In this document: positions 45,348-57,631 of the stretch, piece after piece
Position numbering within the stretch: position 1 is the stretch's first letter
How the letters are laid out: each line of letters starts with the position of its first letter
Assembly: GCF_036373705.1 (NCBI RefSeq)
Contig: NC_089853.1
Location: forward strand, 4,512,905-4,576,904
DNA: 64,000 nt
Origin: Amia ocellicauda
Lineage: Eukaryota; Chordata; Actinopteri; Amiiformes; Amiidae
Direction of reading: 5' to 3'
Position numbers and translations under genes: made by a program
Notes under the pieces: generated by a model
What the model was told of the DNA's origin: nothing
What the model saw: the letters and a program-made list of their open reading frames with translations, nothing else
The model's database searches: none

Positions 45348-46917
45348 CAGTGCCTTACGAAAGTATTCACCCCCATTGGCATTTTTCCTATTTTGTTGCC
45401 TTACAGCCTGGATTTTTTGGGGGTTTGTATCATATTGTGTAAATCAAATGCCTACCAGTTTGAAGATATATTTTGAAGTTTTTTGTATTGTGAAACAAAC
45501 AAGGAATAACTTGAGCATGCATGACTATTCACCCCCTACAATACTTTGTAGAGCCACCTTTTGCAGCAATTACAGCTGCAAGTCTCTTGGGTGCGTCTCT
45601 ATAAGCTTGGCACATCTAGCCACTGGGATTTGTGCCCATTCTTCAAGGCAGAACTGCTCCAGCTCCTTCAGGTTGGATGGGTTCCGCTGGTGTACAGCAG
45701 TCTTTAAGTCACACCACAGATTCTCAATTGGATTGAGGTCTGGGCTTTGACTAGGCCATTCCAAGACATTTAAATGTTTCCCTTAAACCACTCGAGTGTT
45801 GCTTTTGCAGTATGCTTAGGGTCATTGTCCTGCTGGAAGGTGAACCTCCATCCCAGTCTTAAATCTCTGGAAGACTGAAACAGATTTCCCCTCAAGAAGT
45901 TCCCTGTATTTAGTGCCATCCATCATTCCTCCAATTCTGACCAGTTTCCCAGTCTCTGCCGATGAAAAACATCCCCACAGCACGATGCTGCCACCACCAT
46001 GCTTCCCTGTGGGGATGGTGTTCTCGGGGTGATGAGAGGTGTTGAGTTTGCACCAGACATAGCGCTTTCCTTGATGGCCAAAAAGCTCAATTTTAGTCTC
46101 ATCTGACCAGAGTACCTTCTTCCATATGTTTGGGGAGTCTCACACATGCCTTTGGTGAACAGCAAATGCGTTTGCTTATTTTTTCTTTAAGCAATGGCTT
46201 TTTTCTGGCCACTCTTCCGTAAAGCCCAGCTCTGTGGAGTGTACGGCTTAAAGTGGTCCTATGGACAGATACTCCAATCTCCGCTGTGGAGCTTTGCAGC
46301 TCCTTCAGGGTTATCTTTGGTCTCTTTGTTGCCTCTGATTAATGTCCTCCTTGCCTGGTCTGTGAGTTTTGGTGGGCGGCCCTCTCTTTGGTTTGTTGTG
46401 GTGCCATATTCTTTCCATTTTTTAATAATACAGAGTGCTTCGTGGGATGGTCAAAGTTTTGGATATTTTTTTATAACCCAACCCTGATCTGTACTTCTCC
46501 ACAACTTCGTCCCTGTCCTGTTTGGAGCGCTCCTTTGTCTTCATGGTGCCGCTTGCTCAGGGGTGTTGCAGACTGTGGGGCCTTTCAGAACAGGTGTATA
46601 TATACTGAAATCATGTGACAGATAATGTGACACTTAGACTGCACACAGGTGGACTTTATTTAATTAATTATTTGACTTCTGTAGGTAATTGGTTGCACCA
46701 GATCTTATTTAGGGGCTTCATAGCAAAGGGGTGAATACATATGCACGCACCACTTTTCCGTTTTTTAGACGTTATTTTTTTCTTTTCACTTCACCAATTT
46801 GGACTTTTGTGTATGTCCATTACATGACATCCAAATAAAAATCTATTTCAATTACAGGTCGTAATGCAACAAAGTAGGAAAAATGCCAAGGGGGGTGAAT
46901 ACTTTCTCAAGGCACTG
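45348..46917 (-). mobile_element. Decayed Tc1-like element of another family
   Basis: Ends CAGTGCCTTACGAAAGTATT (left) and, inverted at the right, CAGTGCCTTGAGAAAGTATT; right flank TA, left flank CA (a mutated TA). This is a widespread fish Tc1 end. On the minus strand, from about 46544, MKTKERSKQDRDEVVEKYRS and GLGYKKISKTLTIPRSTLYY are followed by a stop. [15 protein letters not shown] occurs near 45740. The transposase is broken by stops and shifts. Length 1570 bp is typical. Confidence 0.9.
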
Positions 46918-48336
46918 TACCTCTTACAGTTACTGAGTAAGAAGGCATACAGTCCGATGGACAGCGGCATGAATAAGTAAAGACCTCTCACTCTGTGGCC
47001 GTGCTATCAGAACCAAGGAATTGAGGCATCTGCTGAGGACAAAGCACATCCCTGCTGGCTGACATGTGCCGATGCTGTGTCCAGTAGTGCAGTCTTAGCT
47101 CTTTCATTCGGTGAAGATGAGAAAACGATGTCATGCATTGATATCTGCCTTGCATACAGTACCAGAACATTTCTCACGAACGAACAAGTATTTTGTTCTC
47201 GCATAAAGGTCATACATGCCTAACACCAAGCTGTACATTTCTCTGTGTTTTTTTGATCGTCATCTGTTGTGGGAATGCTGTGCCTTTTTAATTTGCACTC
47301 GTAATGACTCATGTTTGAGTTACTTTTTGTTCTATTGCAACACAATAATACATATCCTGCTGATTGTGCTGAAACATATTTAGGAACTTGGCACCATCTG
47401 TGAAGCAGCCAATGAGCAATCAGACTGACCCTCCCATCGCTGAACACAGAACTGTGTCAAGGTTTTCACATTTCACACTGTCCAGATCATCCATCTCAAA
47501 ATCTGCTACTGTCTGCATTCTGAGGAATTCTTCACATTTACCCCCTGCAAGCTAGGTAATAAATATAGTATTACCAGCTGTATCAACTGTAAATCAGAGA
47601 GACAATAGAGGCAGTTCTGTTTCTGTCAGCAACCACAAAAATAAAAAACAAAACAATAGCACAGCTGACAGTTTAGAGCGTCTTAAATGTGGTAAACCAG
47701 CCAGCAGTGGGTAAGTGTGCTGCACGACCAACAAGCTACGCCAAAAGTTGAATAAAATGTACAGCGAAACAAATCTCAGAAGCACGTGGGATCAGGTATC
47801 GCATTGTAGTGATCGTCCCTCTGTCGGTTTGTCAGGGAGAGAGCAACAGTGCCATCCGGCAGACGATTGCCTTGATTAGGACCTGCCTGCATGAGTCCAG
47901 ACTGCCAGCTGTGCAGTCGCTGATTGGGCAATGTTGGTAACAGACTGATTCCCAGATATCTAGCAGTGCTGGATACGGCTGATCCGTCTCAAATCTGTTA
48001 CGGTTTAGGCAGCCTTTATAAAGAGTGATTTAGTGAAGAGAGGCTTTCATTGGAATATGCACCGGGTGGGGGTGGTTTATCCCCTTGGCTGCAGACATTA
48101 GGTTTCAATGTGTGCATTTACACCAGAATTTGTTTTATTATATTCCTCCATCAGTTATTCAAATATATATATATCTATTTTAAAAAAACAAAATCAAAGC
48201 TGCTTAGTTACTGATGAGTTGCTGATTCCAATTTTTATTTCCCAAAAACATAATGAGCACATCAAGATCCGTTAATAGTGCAGTCTGATCATGGTATTAC
48301 TAATTATTATTATTATTATTATTTTTGATGTTCCAG

Positions 48337-48437
48337 TGAACTCTGGTCAAGTATTTCTCAAGGAAAACCCCCATCACCCCTCAATTGCACGGCTCTTTCA
48401 AGACATGCACAAGAAACAGCTTGATGTGTTTTTGCAG
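48337..48437 (+). CDS. Candidate internal exon, plus strand, unknown gene
   Basis: Acceptor TTTTTGATGTTCCAG and donor TTGCAG|GTACCG bracket 101 bp that read VNSGQVFLKENPHHPSIARL then FQDMHKKQLDVFLQ (from the preceding split codon), with a protein-like composition. Product not recognised. The phase does not fit direct joining to 42850-42905, so at least one more exon would be needed. May be chance or a relic. Confidence 0.3.
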
Positions 48438-49971
48438 GTACCGGTACAGAATGTGCGGTATGTGTGGAATTTTACTCATCTGAGAGCTCCCACTATACTC
48501 AGAGTATCCTCTGCTGAAGAAATAAATAAGCATTACAGCATTTTAAAATAGAAAGAAAATCATCAGTAAAAGCTTGGCTGATGTCTGCCAATATGTCATT
48601 GTAGTAATAATACAAATAGAAATGGTACAAGAATCGTACGTTTCTAGTTTAAATTGACACTTACATATTCCCAGTTGCCATTTGTTTATTTCTTCCTGGG
48701 CATCATATGCTTCTTAATACTTAGGATTTACCTTCATATGTCGAGACAAGAGAGGATATAAAGACATAAGCAACACTACAATTATACAGTGGTTTCAGAA
48801 ACATCATTTCATTGACTTATTAACTAACAATTCTTACTTACCAATTTAATGTGAACTTACCTGTTTATTTACTAGAATTCATTTTATAACTGACCAGACT
48901 GCAAATAGCACTTACATGCTTTATCTTCAAACTCTTATTTCACTTCATCAAGTATCATGTAAGGAAGAACAGAATCAGTTTTGTTTTGTGAAAAAGACAG
49001 AAAAGGAGAAAGTAAATGTGTACTAAATACACTCACATTATATAGTCAAAGACCAGTATATAAGTAATAGATCTTCTGTTTAATATATGATTTTACAGTG
49101 TAAAATAATACAAAATCACTTTGGTTTTGTTTAAAGTAATGAATGTAGCATCTAACAAATGTCAACCTCGTTCTGGCTCATATTCTGACTACTTGCATTA
49201 TTTCTAGTTAACTAGTATTAACATTTGACTGGCTTAACTAATTTGGCAATAGGCTGGATATGTCCCTAGTCTAATACATTCTCTGTGTGAGTATATAAGT
49301 GCTCCAAAACACATATGGGTTTAGAAAAAGGCTGCAGTACCTCATAGTTTGTGTTTATGTAAGGCCTATTGAGCTGTTAAAATATGTTTTTACAGCTTGT
49401 AGCTATCATGTGGGTTCCTGTCTTTCAGGAAAGGGGGTGTGATATAAGGTGTTTTTCTGCTGAGGGGGTATACAAGCTTTACATTTCAGTGCTGGTGGAC
49501 TAGTACATTCAGACAAGTTTTTCACTGTAGACACAGCCATTCTACACTGGAGGTAAATATAACCAAATCGTGATTATTTATTTTTTGTTCAGAATGATAG
49601 GACAACAAAAAAACAACAGCTATAACCTAGAATTTGAGTCACTGATGATGCATAAAGAAAGCAATAGGGATATTTACAGCATCCACATCGTAGACATAGG
49701 GAACATTTAGCATCTTCAAGTTAGCCCATTTCAAGTTAAATGATATAAGTGAAAATGAAAATCTGCTCAAAGCTGCGTCATACAAGTACATACGTGACTG
49801 AAACACTCGTAGTTACACGTAGTGCTCAGTCAGTAATGCTGAATCATATATTGCCAATGGAGAGGTTTGCTGCTTTCCATTAATGAGAGTATAGTCGGCA
49901 ATACATGAAATCATTGACCCACATCTTCACAAATTACAATTCCAATAACTGATGGCAGCCTTGATTTACAG

Positions 49972-50092
49972 TTGAGCTGGATCTGGTGCAGACCTGTGGG
50001 GCAGGAGTGTTGCTCAGAGGTCACATGGAGCACTTCTCTCATCTTATTCTCACACTACTGAAGAAGGACTTTGGTCCACAGTGTTCTGTTGC
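49972..50092 (+). CDS. Candidate exon, plus strand, unknown gene
   Basis: After acceptor GCCTTGATTTACAG the sequence reads ELDLVQTCGAGVLLRGHMEH then FSHLILTLLKKDFGPQ, which looks like a helical protein segment. No clear consensus donor follows (GTGTTC at best), and the frame drifts into repeat-like sequence. Product not recognised; the link to 48337-48437 is only by strand and proximity. Confidence 0.25.
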
Positions 50093-50149
50093 TTTTTACA
50101 CTGTGGTTTATCCCTTTCTGATGATATTTATGTATATATATATATATGT

Positions 50150-50700
50150 ATCTCATCACCATCAGCCCGTATCGATCCCCCTCGGGTTCGATCTACAGCT
50201 TCTCTTTTCCACGTCTCGCCTGCAAACTGTTCATCTCCCCATCTTCTCTGTGGTCATCTTCTAGGTCTGTTTCATCTCTTGGGATCCTTTCTATAGATTC
50301 CTCTGTCCATCTTTGATCTGTTCTTCTTGCAGTGTGTCCGACCCATTGCCATTGTAACATTTTCACTCTTTCGATGATGTCACATATTTTGGTTTATTCT
50401 CAGATCCATTCATTTATTTTTCCATCTCTTCTCATTATTCCAAGTAGACATCTCTCCATGCTTCTTTGTGTCGTCTGGAGTTTCTGTACCATTTTTGCAT
50501 TTAGTGACCAGGTTTCACATCCATAAGTGAGCGCTGGTAGTAATCTTTGATCAAAGTGGGTGGATTTCCTTTCAGTAGTGCTGTACTTTCCAAACGTACT
50601 CCCTCCCATTTTCACTCTTCTCTTGATTTCTTCCACACTATCTGTCTGCACTGACTTTTGACTTCAAGTAACCGTTGATCTGTTTTCTTAGTTAAACATG
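50150..50700 (-). mobile_element. LINE fragment, reverse transcriptase C-terminus
   Basis: On the minus strand: EEIKRRVKMGGSTFGKYSTT, LLPALTYGCETWSLNAKMVQ, KLQTTQRSMERCLLGIMRRD, then in another frame DIIERVKMLQWQWVGHTARR and RWTEESIERIPRD. This is the well-known tail of non-LTR endonuclease/reverse transcriptase proteins. At least one frameshift; 5' end missing. Confidence 0.85.
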
Positions 50701-51174
50701 CCTTTTTTCATTCATTTTAATGTATTTTCATTAGAAGTCCAGTTCTTAAAATTGAAGCTGCAGGTCTTCAGGTGTTTTTGCAAATATGATGATGTCATCA
50801 GCAAATCATAAATTGTTCAAATAAGCTCAGTTTAACTTGATTCCTTTTTCTTCCCAGTCCAAGGTTTTGAGTCTAATTTATATATAAACACACACACTCT
50901 CACTATCTCTCACAAAAACATTCTCACTCTCACACACTCACTCACACACACTCACTCTAAAAAAACAGACTGAAAACAGACAGTGCTCTTTGGTAGTAGA
51001 GTTTTTGTTGCTCATAACATTACAAACCAACCCTTTCTCTGCTCTTATTAAAATTACTCAAATATTGTGTATAGAAGAATATGGGTGAATACTAAACAAC
51101 AGCTCCACCTGGAGTGTCTGTGTGTAACTGCAGTTAATCTGTTTATTTTACTTTACAATACAGCCAATACAGTA

Positions 51175-51178
<4 letters not shown>

Positions 51179-51238
<60 letters not shown>
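51179..51238. repeat. (AT)n microsatellite
   Basis: About 30 TA units, 135 bp downstream of the FADD stop codon (transcript sense), close to a candidate AATAAA on the minus strand at 51142-51147. Confidence 0.95.
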
Positions 51239-51239
<1 letters not shown>

Positions 51240-51373
51240 ACAACCTTATGTCACTTAAACAAGTAAAAATACAAACTGATCAACTTGTACTTTTTAATGT
51301 AATCAATCAAAAAAATACCAAGAAGAAAACAGATTCACAAATGGTAAACAATGTTGAAGATTTCGGTTCAGTG

Positions 51374-51651
51374 TCAATTCTCATTTGTTTTCAGCTCTTT
51401 TTCTACAAGATCAGCGGTATGGTTTAACCTACAATCCCGGAGAGCCTTGATTAAATCCGACACGTTCGCGTCCTTTTTGTGAATTTTCCTCCACTCCTTC
51501 AAGGCCTCCATCACCTGTTCTTCCAAATTGTAGGGGTGCTTTTCCCTGATGTGATCCAGTTTGGGTTCTGTTAAACCAATTCTTCTAGCAAACATCTTCC
51601 AGTCCTTTCCCAGTTTCTCATGGAGGACCCTGAAGGTGATGTCCAGCTTTT
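51374..51651 (-). CDS. FADD: FADD exon 2 (death domain)
   Basis: Acceptor TCTGTTGCAG, then EKLDITFRVLHEKLGKDWKM, FARRIGLTEPKLDHIREKHP, YNLEEQVMEALKEWRKIHKK, DANVSDLIKALRDCRLNHTA, DLVEKELKTNEN and TGA. The six-helix death domain fills almost the whole exon. Confidence 0.96.
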
Positions 51652-52417
51652 CTGCAACAGAGAAATGCACGAATTCAGCTACAACTGTAAGAGGAGTGAT
51701 GGCTGGAATGGAAGAATAATAATAACAGTAACGTGAATAAGTGATTACTGACTATAAGACAGGGATACTGTACTGATGCATACTTATGACACCTAACCTC
51801 AATCCAACTAATACACTGATTAGTCTCCGATATCACCTGTGGAGCACTACTACTGTTAGTGTCCTTACTGTGGCCTGTTTGTGTGACTTAATAATAATGA
51901 GTGTTGGAGACTGTCTTCACTGTGATGGATGCTGTAGAAGGAAGACTCATCACTAACAGACAGTTTCCTAATTGTGCGCCTAACAAACCACTGCAGTTTG
52001 AATACATATGATTCCCTGTGCAAAGCGCTGACAATACCCTGGGCAGTAGGACGCCCACAGGAAATGTAGGTCCTGCTGGCAGCTTCCCATACAGGCACCG
52101 CACCGAGACCCACCTCTCTCTTCGGCGTCTGGCAGCTCGGCGTCCGGGCCGGGGCCGTTTCTCTCAACGCGGTCCAGGATGAACACCAGGTCCTGCCTGT
52201 GGATCTGCTGCAGCAGGCCGCGCAGCAGGGTCGTGTCGTCCTCCGAGATCTGGTTCTGCTCCATCAGGTGTCGGAACAGGTCGGTGCCGCTGCGCAGCTG
52301 CTCCAGCTTCTTCTTCTTCACGCCGGCCAGGAAGCGCAGCGCGTCCAGGTCCTCGGCGCTCAGGCCCCGGGAGATCTGCAGCAGCGCGTCCAGGAAGGGG
52401 CTCATCGCGGCCGCCAT
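51374..52417 (-). CDS. FADD: FADD, death-receptor adaptor (two exons)
   Basis: FADD couples Fas/TRAIL-type death receptors to caspase-8 in the cytoplasm: its death domain binds the receptor and its death effector domain (DED) binds the caspase. Join 52417-52114 and 51651-51374, phase 1 junction, 193 residues from the first Met. The DED occupies about residues 5-85 (MSPFLDALLQISRGLSAEDL; KKKKLEQLRSGTDLFRHLME; RQDLV, the RxDL-type motif). The death domain is in exon 2 (ITFRVLHEKLGKDWKMFARR; RDCRLNHTADLVEKEL). The two-exon structure with DED and death domain split is that of human FADD. MetA at 52417 and the fifth codon Met at 52405 are both possible; MSPFL aligns with human MDPFL, so 52405 may be the true start. 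The protein ends six residues after the death domain and lacks the serine-rich tail of mammalian FADD. Confidence 0.95.
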
Positions 52418-52760
52418 GGCGGAGCTCTCCCGGCCCGCAGGGAGAGGAGATGTCGCTGCGGCTCTTCCTGGAGCGCCTCGCTTCCTGCGGGTACTTTTAC
52501 TTTCACTTTGCTCAAGTTTAAAACTGTATTTAAACCAGTACCGCAGTCACACGCAAGTGATCTCAACCGCACGGCCGCGTTTCAATGCCAAACTCACCTG
52601 CGTGCGGGTCCGTCTCGTCGCCGGACAGCGGGGTCTCTGCGGGACACGCGTCTCTGTGGCCCCGCAGCCGCCGCTTCTCTTCCCCTGAAAACAGCCCGAG
52701 CAGAGGCGCCGGGCCGGACACAGCGCCCCCAGGCGGCCCGGCCCTGAACCACACCCTCAC
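52100..52760. promoter_or_regulatory. CpG-rich promoter/first-exon region of FADD
   Basis: High GC and dense CpG across FADD exon 1 and about 340 bp upstream, flanked by AT-rich DNA on both sides. Plus-strand open frames here are GC-driven shadows of FADD. Confidence 0.6.
52114..52417 (-). CDS. FADD: FADD exon 1 (death effector domain)
   Basis: MAAAMSPFLDALLQISRGLS, AEDLDALRFLAGVKKKKLEQ, LRSGTDLFRHLMEQNQISED, DTTLLRGLLQQIHRQDLVFI, LDRVERNGPGPDAELPDAEE R, donor GAGAG|GTGGGT. GC-rich, consistent with a promoter-proximal exon. Confidence 0.96.
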
Positions 52761-52972
52761 ACCCTCCGCTGTCTACTGTTGGATAATGCGCTCTTTGAAT
52801 GAGGATTATATTATATTAAACATACTTGCATGTTATATAATTGTGTTTTAAGTAATGCAAATTATGAACACGTTAACACATGATTAACACGTGCAGTCAC
52901 AGTAACACTATAATTCACTGTCTTATTTAAAACATATTTTATTATCAGCAGGTGGCGCTTGAGGTCTTTTTA

Positions 52973-55065
52973 AGGGACTGGGTCAAACCCGGAACAGTGG
53001 AAACATTTAAAGACGTGGAAATCTGAAAAATACTCATTCTGGGCTTTCAGAAACTTGAGTTTTTATTGAAATATTGTATTACATAATGTAAATATTAAAT
53101 ACTTAACTTTAATACTAATAATAACAGCAACAACAATAACAATAATAATAATAATAATAATGAATACACATTTTCTACAATTTGTTAATCTGAACAGAAT
53201 GTGTAAAAGTAATCGTGGCATTAAGGTACAATAGTGCTACAATAGTTTCATGCTGGGGCAGTTTCTGGAAATGGGAATAGACACTCAAACTGGTGACCCC
53301 CATGCCACAGTGTAGTGTCTTATATTGCAATGTGAGCGTGCCGAGGGTTGTTTTCTAATATTTAAAAGAAAGTCCCCAAAACCATTCCTGCTCCCTATAA
53401 TAGTAGAAAGGGTCCCCTTCTAAAGTACAATAGTTTTATGTTGGGGAGCAATTTGTGAAACTGGGAATAGACACTCAAACTGGTGACCCCATGCCACAGT
53501 GTAGTGTAGTTAAGTGCATTGTGGGTGTTCAGGGACATTTATTATCTTTCAGACAACAAATCAACATACAGGAACAGAAATAAGAGTAGTAACTGCCAAC
53601 ACACAGGATAAATAATTGCAGACATAACAAAAAGAAAATTGAAAATACATCCTCAGACCAGGCCCACAAACAGGCAGGCGTTAACTCCTCCAGCCCTTAA
53701 TCCTGCTTTTGTACTTTGGGCAGTTTAGCCCCACCCCCTAGAAAATAGGGGTGACACAAAAAGACCTAACATCACATGACCCCAAACATATGTTACAAAA
53801 ATAGGTTTCAAATGAAAATAACAAACTTATAATAAAAGGTGATATTCAATTATAACCTAAATCTAAACTACAAACAAAGGAAATAACACTGCAGACAATA
53901 TTAACCCCCTCCCCATGTCAACAGTAAGGCGACTCAGGTTTATAAAAGCCCCTGTCAAGATGGCCTCTGTAACCTCCCACCCTACTTTCCCAAGATGGCT
54001 GCTCCACAACCTTTTTCAACCATCTTAGCATCTTAGTGCAGTAGTGTTATGCTGGGGAACTATTTATTTGAACTGGTATTTCTCACCCTAATTGTTGTCC
54101 GGTATGCCACACATTTGTGTCTTAAATTGCATTAGGGGTCCTCTGCCTCTACCTCTACGAGGTAGTTTCAAGTAACAGTGGAATAATCTATTGGCTTGGG
54201 TTCTATTTCTATTCATGTTAATAAGGTATATTAGCTTTCCGAGGCATACTTTTCAGTAATTTAAACATCAGTCATTTCCTTGTATACCTTGTCTTTTCGG
54301 CTTCGCGATAACCTTCTCTTCACCTAGTTTGTGGCCAGGGGGGTCTTCTGCATACTTTCAGGGGTATATTACTTGAAACCACCTTGTAGTTTCAAATAAA
54401 TAGTTCCCCAGGATAACACTATTTTACTTTAGAAGGGGACACCTTTCTTCTATTAAATGGTTCTGGGGCGTTCTTTGAATGAATAAAAAGCCAGCCTTGG
54501 GACGCTTACATTCCAGTGCAAGACACTGCGTTTAGGCATGGGGGACACCAGTTTGGGTGTCTATTCCCAGTTTCACAAATTGCTCCCCAACATAAAACTA
54601 TTGTACTTTAGAAGGGGACCCTTTCTACTATTATAGGGAGCAGGAATGGTTTTGGGGACTTTCTTTTAAATATTAGAAAACAACCCTCGGCACGCTCACA
54701 TTGCAATATAAGACACTACACTGTGGCATGGGGGTCACCAGTTTGAGTGTCTATTCCCATTTCCAGAAACTGCCCCAGCATGAAACTATTGTAGCACTAT
54801 TGTACCTTAATGCCACGATTACTTTTACACATTCTGTTCAGATTAACAAATTGTAGAAAACATGTATTCATTATTATTATTATTATTGTTCTTGTTGTTG
54901 CTGTTATTATTAGTATTAAAGTTAAGTATTTAATACTTACATTATGTAATACAATATTTCAATAAAAACTCAAGTCTCTAAAAGCCCAGAATGAGTATTT
55001 TTCAGATTTCGACGTCTCTGTAAATCTTTCCACTGTTCCGGCGTTCCAGGTTTGACACAGTCCCT
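52973..55065. mobile_element. 2.1-kb foldback-type element with about 550-bp inverted arms
   Basis: The left arm (52973 to about 53520) and right arm (about 54525-55065) are inverted copies. The outer ends read AGGGACTGGGTCAAACC and, inverted, AGGGACTGTGTCAAACCTGG. Inside each arm a module of about 190 bp (GGGGAGCAATTTGTGAAACT ... ATAGACACTCAAACTGGTGA ... AAAGAAAGTCCCCAAAACCA) recurs. A nested inverted pair near the centre (54045-54073 against 54391-54419, core GGGGAACTATTTATTTGAA) adds a second hairpin. No open transposase and no clear target-site duplication. Superfamily unknown. Confidence 0.85.
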
Positions 55066-56417
55066 CGTTGGGAATTCACAGGAAAGCATTTATCAAGATC
55101 CATTTTGCTCTTAGATGTTTAGTATATTATTATTATGTATTAGCAGTTAACTAGTCTAATAATCAAATGAATAATTAATAAATAATACATTTAAGTTTAC
55201 TGCCGTTATTGGGTTAGTTTAAATATTCCTATCAATAGGTGTATTTCTTAATAGTTTTTTCAGTTTTATATTCATTTTTTTTAATGTAACTTTTATTCCA
55301 GTGGGGAAAAGTCAACATCTACAGAAAAACCTTTGGATTTTGTTTTAATGGAAAAATTATCAAGTTCTAAATTATGTCCACATTTGACAATGCACAATTA
55401 AAAGCATACAATGTTAATTACCTATTAATTGACTAACTGTAATTTAAATATACACATATCAAACACTAATGGTGACTCTAAGGCTATGCAGCAAAGCAGC
55501 TTCGTGTTGCCAGTCATATCTTAGTCACAGTCGCACTTTCTTTACCCAGAAAGTTTAGTCTGATATCCCTGTAAGATACACAAGCTGCGGATGTAGACTA
55601 AATAAAAATGATGAATTTCTTTACCTTTCTGAAAACAATACAACTCAGATCCTGTCATGCAGTTCCCACTTAGAGTGAGATCTTGTGTTCATTTGGTTGA
55701 GCTGTCTTTCTATTCCTTAAGTGCTTATCAAGGTGAGAAAACACAGCTCTCTGAAATGGAATATTTCGTCCTTTATTTACATTTCTTAAGTTTTTCTCTG
55801 TACTTTATTTCCTGAACATTAATCTTAATGTATCTGCCCTGTATCAACACTGTATTAAAAAAATATGGTTTTCTTCAAACCATTAAACCAGCCTCTCTCT
55901 ACATTGGGTTGTTATGTTTAAAGTGTTGCACTTGTGTATTTCTTCTAATAACCAAGGCAGTAAATGTAGGAAAATAACAAAATATTACTGCCATTCTGTT
56001 TCAAATCCAGTTAGCTGCACAATAACACTGGTGTTGCTTCTTCAAAAGGAAAACACTTGCTTTATAGCACTGTAAGATGTTGCGTTTTCTGGAATTGCAC
56101 TGATTTAATGACTGGGTGTGTGGAGTTCAAGATGGATTTATCTGAAATTAATTTATTTGAAACACAGATCACCACTGATTTTGAGGTCTCTAAATGGATT
56201 GAGCACAGTTGAAAATCAATGAAAAAAATCAATGTTCGTTTAAATATTGTTAATGTATATTTCTGGAGCAAAAATATATTTAAAAGTGTGAGGATATATA
56301 GCTCATATAAGATGTTACAGATGCATCAGAATTCTCAATATGAACAATCATGGAGGAGTTATGTGATGGAGGCTTTATAAATCACGAAGAAACTGCTTAC
56401 ATTTTTAACAGTGAATA
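55066..56417. other. Intergenic DNA between FADD and ANO1
   Basis: AT-rich sequence. I see no exon, RNA gene or recognisable repeat. Confidence 0.6.
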
Positions 56418-57631
56418 CACTCACCTAAAGGATTATTAGGAACACCATACTAATACTGTGTTTGACCCCCTTTCGCCTTCAGAACTGCCTTAATTCTACG
56501 TGGCATTGATTCAACAAGGTGCTGAAAGCATTCTTTAGAAATGTTGGCCCATATTGATAGGATAGCATCTTGCAGTTGATGGAGGTTTGTGGGATGCACA
56601 TCCAGGGCACGAAGCTCCCGTTCCACCACATCCCAAAGATGCTCTATTGGGTTGAGATCTGGTGACTGTGGGGCCAGTTTAGTACAGTGAACTCATTGTC
56701 ATGTTCAAGAAACCAATTTGAAATGATTCGACCTTTGTGACATGGTGCATTATCCTGCTGGAAGTAGCCATCAGAGGATGGGTACATGGTGGTCATAAAG
56801 GGATGGACATGGTCAGAAACAATGCTCAGGTAGGCCGTGGCATTTAAACGATGCCCAATTGGCACTAAGGGGCCTAAAGTGTGCCAAGAAAACATCCCCC
56901 ACACCATTACACCACCACCAGCAGCCTGCACAGTGGTAACAAGGCATGATGGATCCATGTTCTCATTCTGTTTACGCCAAATTCTCACTCTACCATCTGA
57001 ATGTCTCAACAGAAATCGAGACTCATCAGACCAGGCAACATTTTTCCAGTCTTCAACTGTCCAATTTTGGTGAGCTTGTGCAAATTGTAGCCTCTTTTTC
57101 CTATTTGTAGTGGAGATGAGTGGTACCCGGTGGGGTCTTCTGCTGTTGTAGCCCATCCGCCTCAAGGTTGTACGTGTTGTGGCTTCACAAATGCTTTGCT
57201 GCATACCTCGGTTGTACCGAGTGGTTATTTCAGTCAAAGTTGCTCTTCTATCAGCTTGAATCAGTCGGCCCATTCTCCTCTGAGCTCTAGCATCAACAAG
57301 GCATTTTCACCCACAGGACTGCCGCATACTGGATGTTTTTCCCTTTTCACACCATTCTTTGTAAACCCTAGAAATGGTTGTGCGTGAAAATCCCAGTAAC
57401 TGAGCAGATTGTGAAATACTCAGACCGGCCTGTCTGGCACCAACAACCATGCCACGCTCAAAATTGCTTAAATCACCTTTCTTTCCCATTCAGACATTCA
57501 GTTTGGAGTTCAGGAGATTGTCTTGACCACACCCCTAAATGCATTGAAGCAACTGCCATGTGATTGGTTGATTAGATAATTGCATTAATGATAAATTGAA
57601 CAGGTGTTCCTAATAATCCTTTAGGTGAGTG
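56418..57631 (-). mobile_element. Tc1/mariner element copy C (DD36E type), inactivated
   Basis: TA (56416-56417, 57632-57633) flanks 1214 bp with the same inverted ends as copies A and B. Relative to copy B it has lost 6 bp near 57526 (AGGACC), carries a CGA-to-TGA change in the transposase and lacks one G near 56671. Confidence 0.95.
56448..57489 (-). pseudogene. Tc1-like transposase with nonsense change and frameshift
   Basis: Reads MGKKGDLSNFERGMVVGARQ... to SSMRQSCG then TGA (CGA in the intact copy, a C-to-T change at CpG). It resumes downstream and is thrown out of frame at LNWP just before the catalytic Glu by a single-base deletion. The other motifs match the intact copy. Confidence 0.9.

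Noticed and set aside
52179..52851. Plus-strand open frames of 169 and 182 codons
   Set aside because: Antisense of FADD exon 1 and its CpG-rich promoter; no homology recognised.
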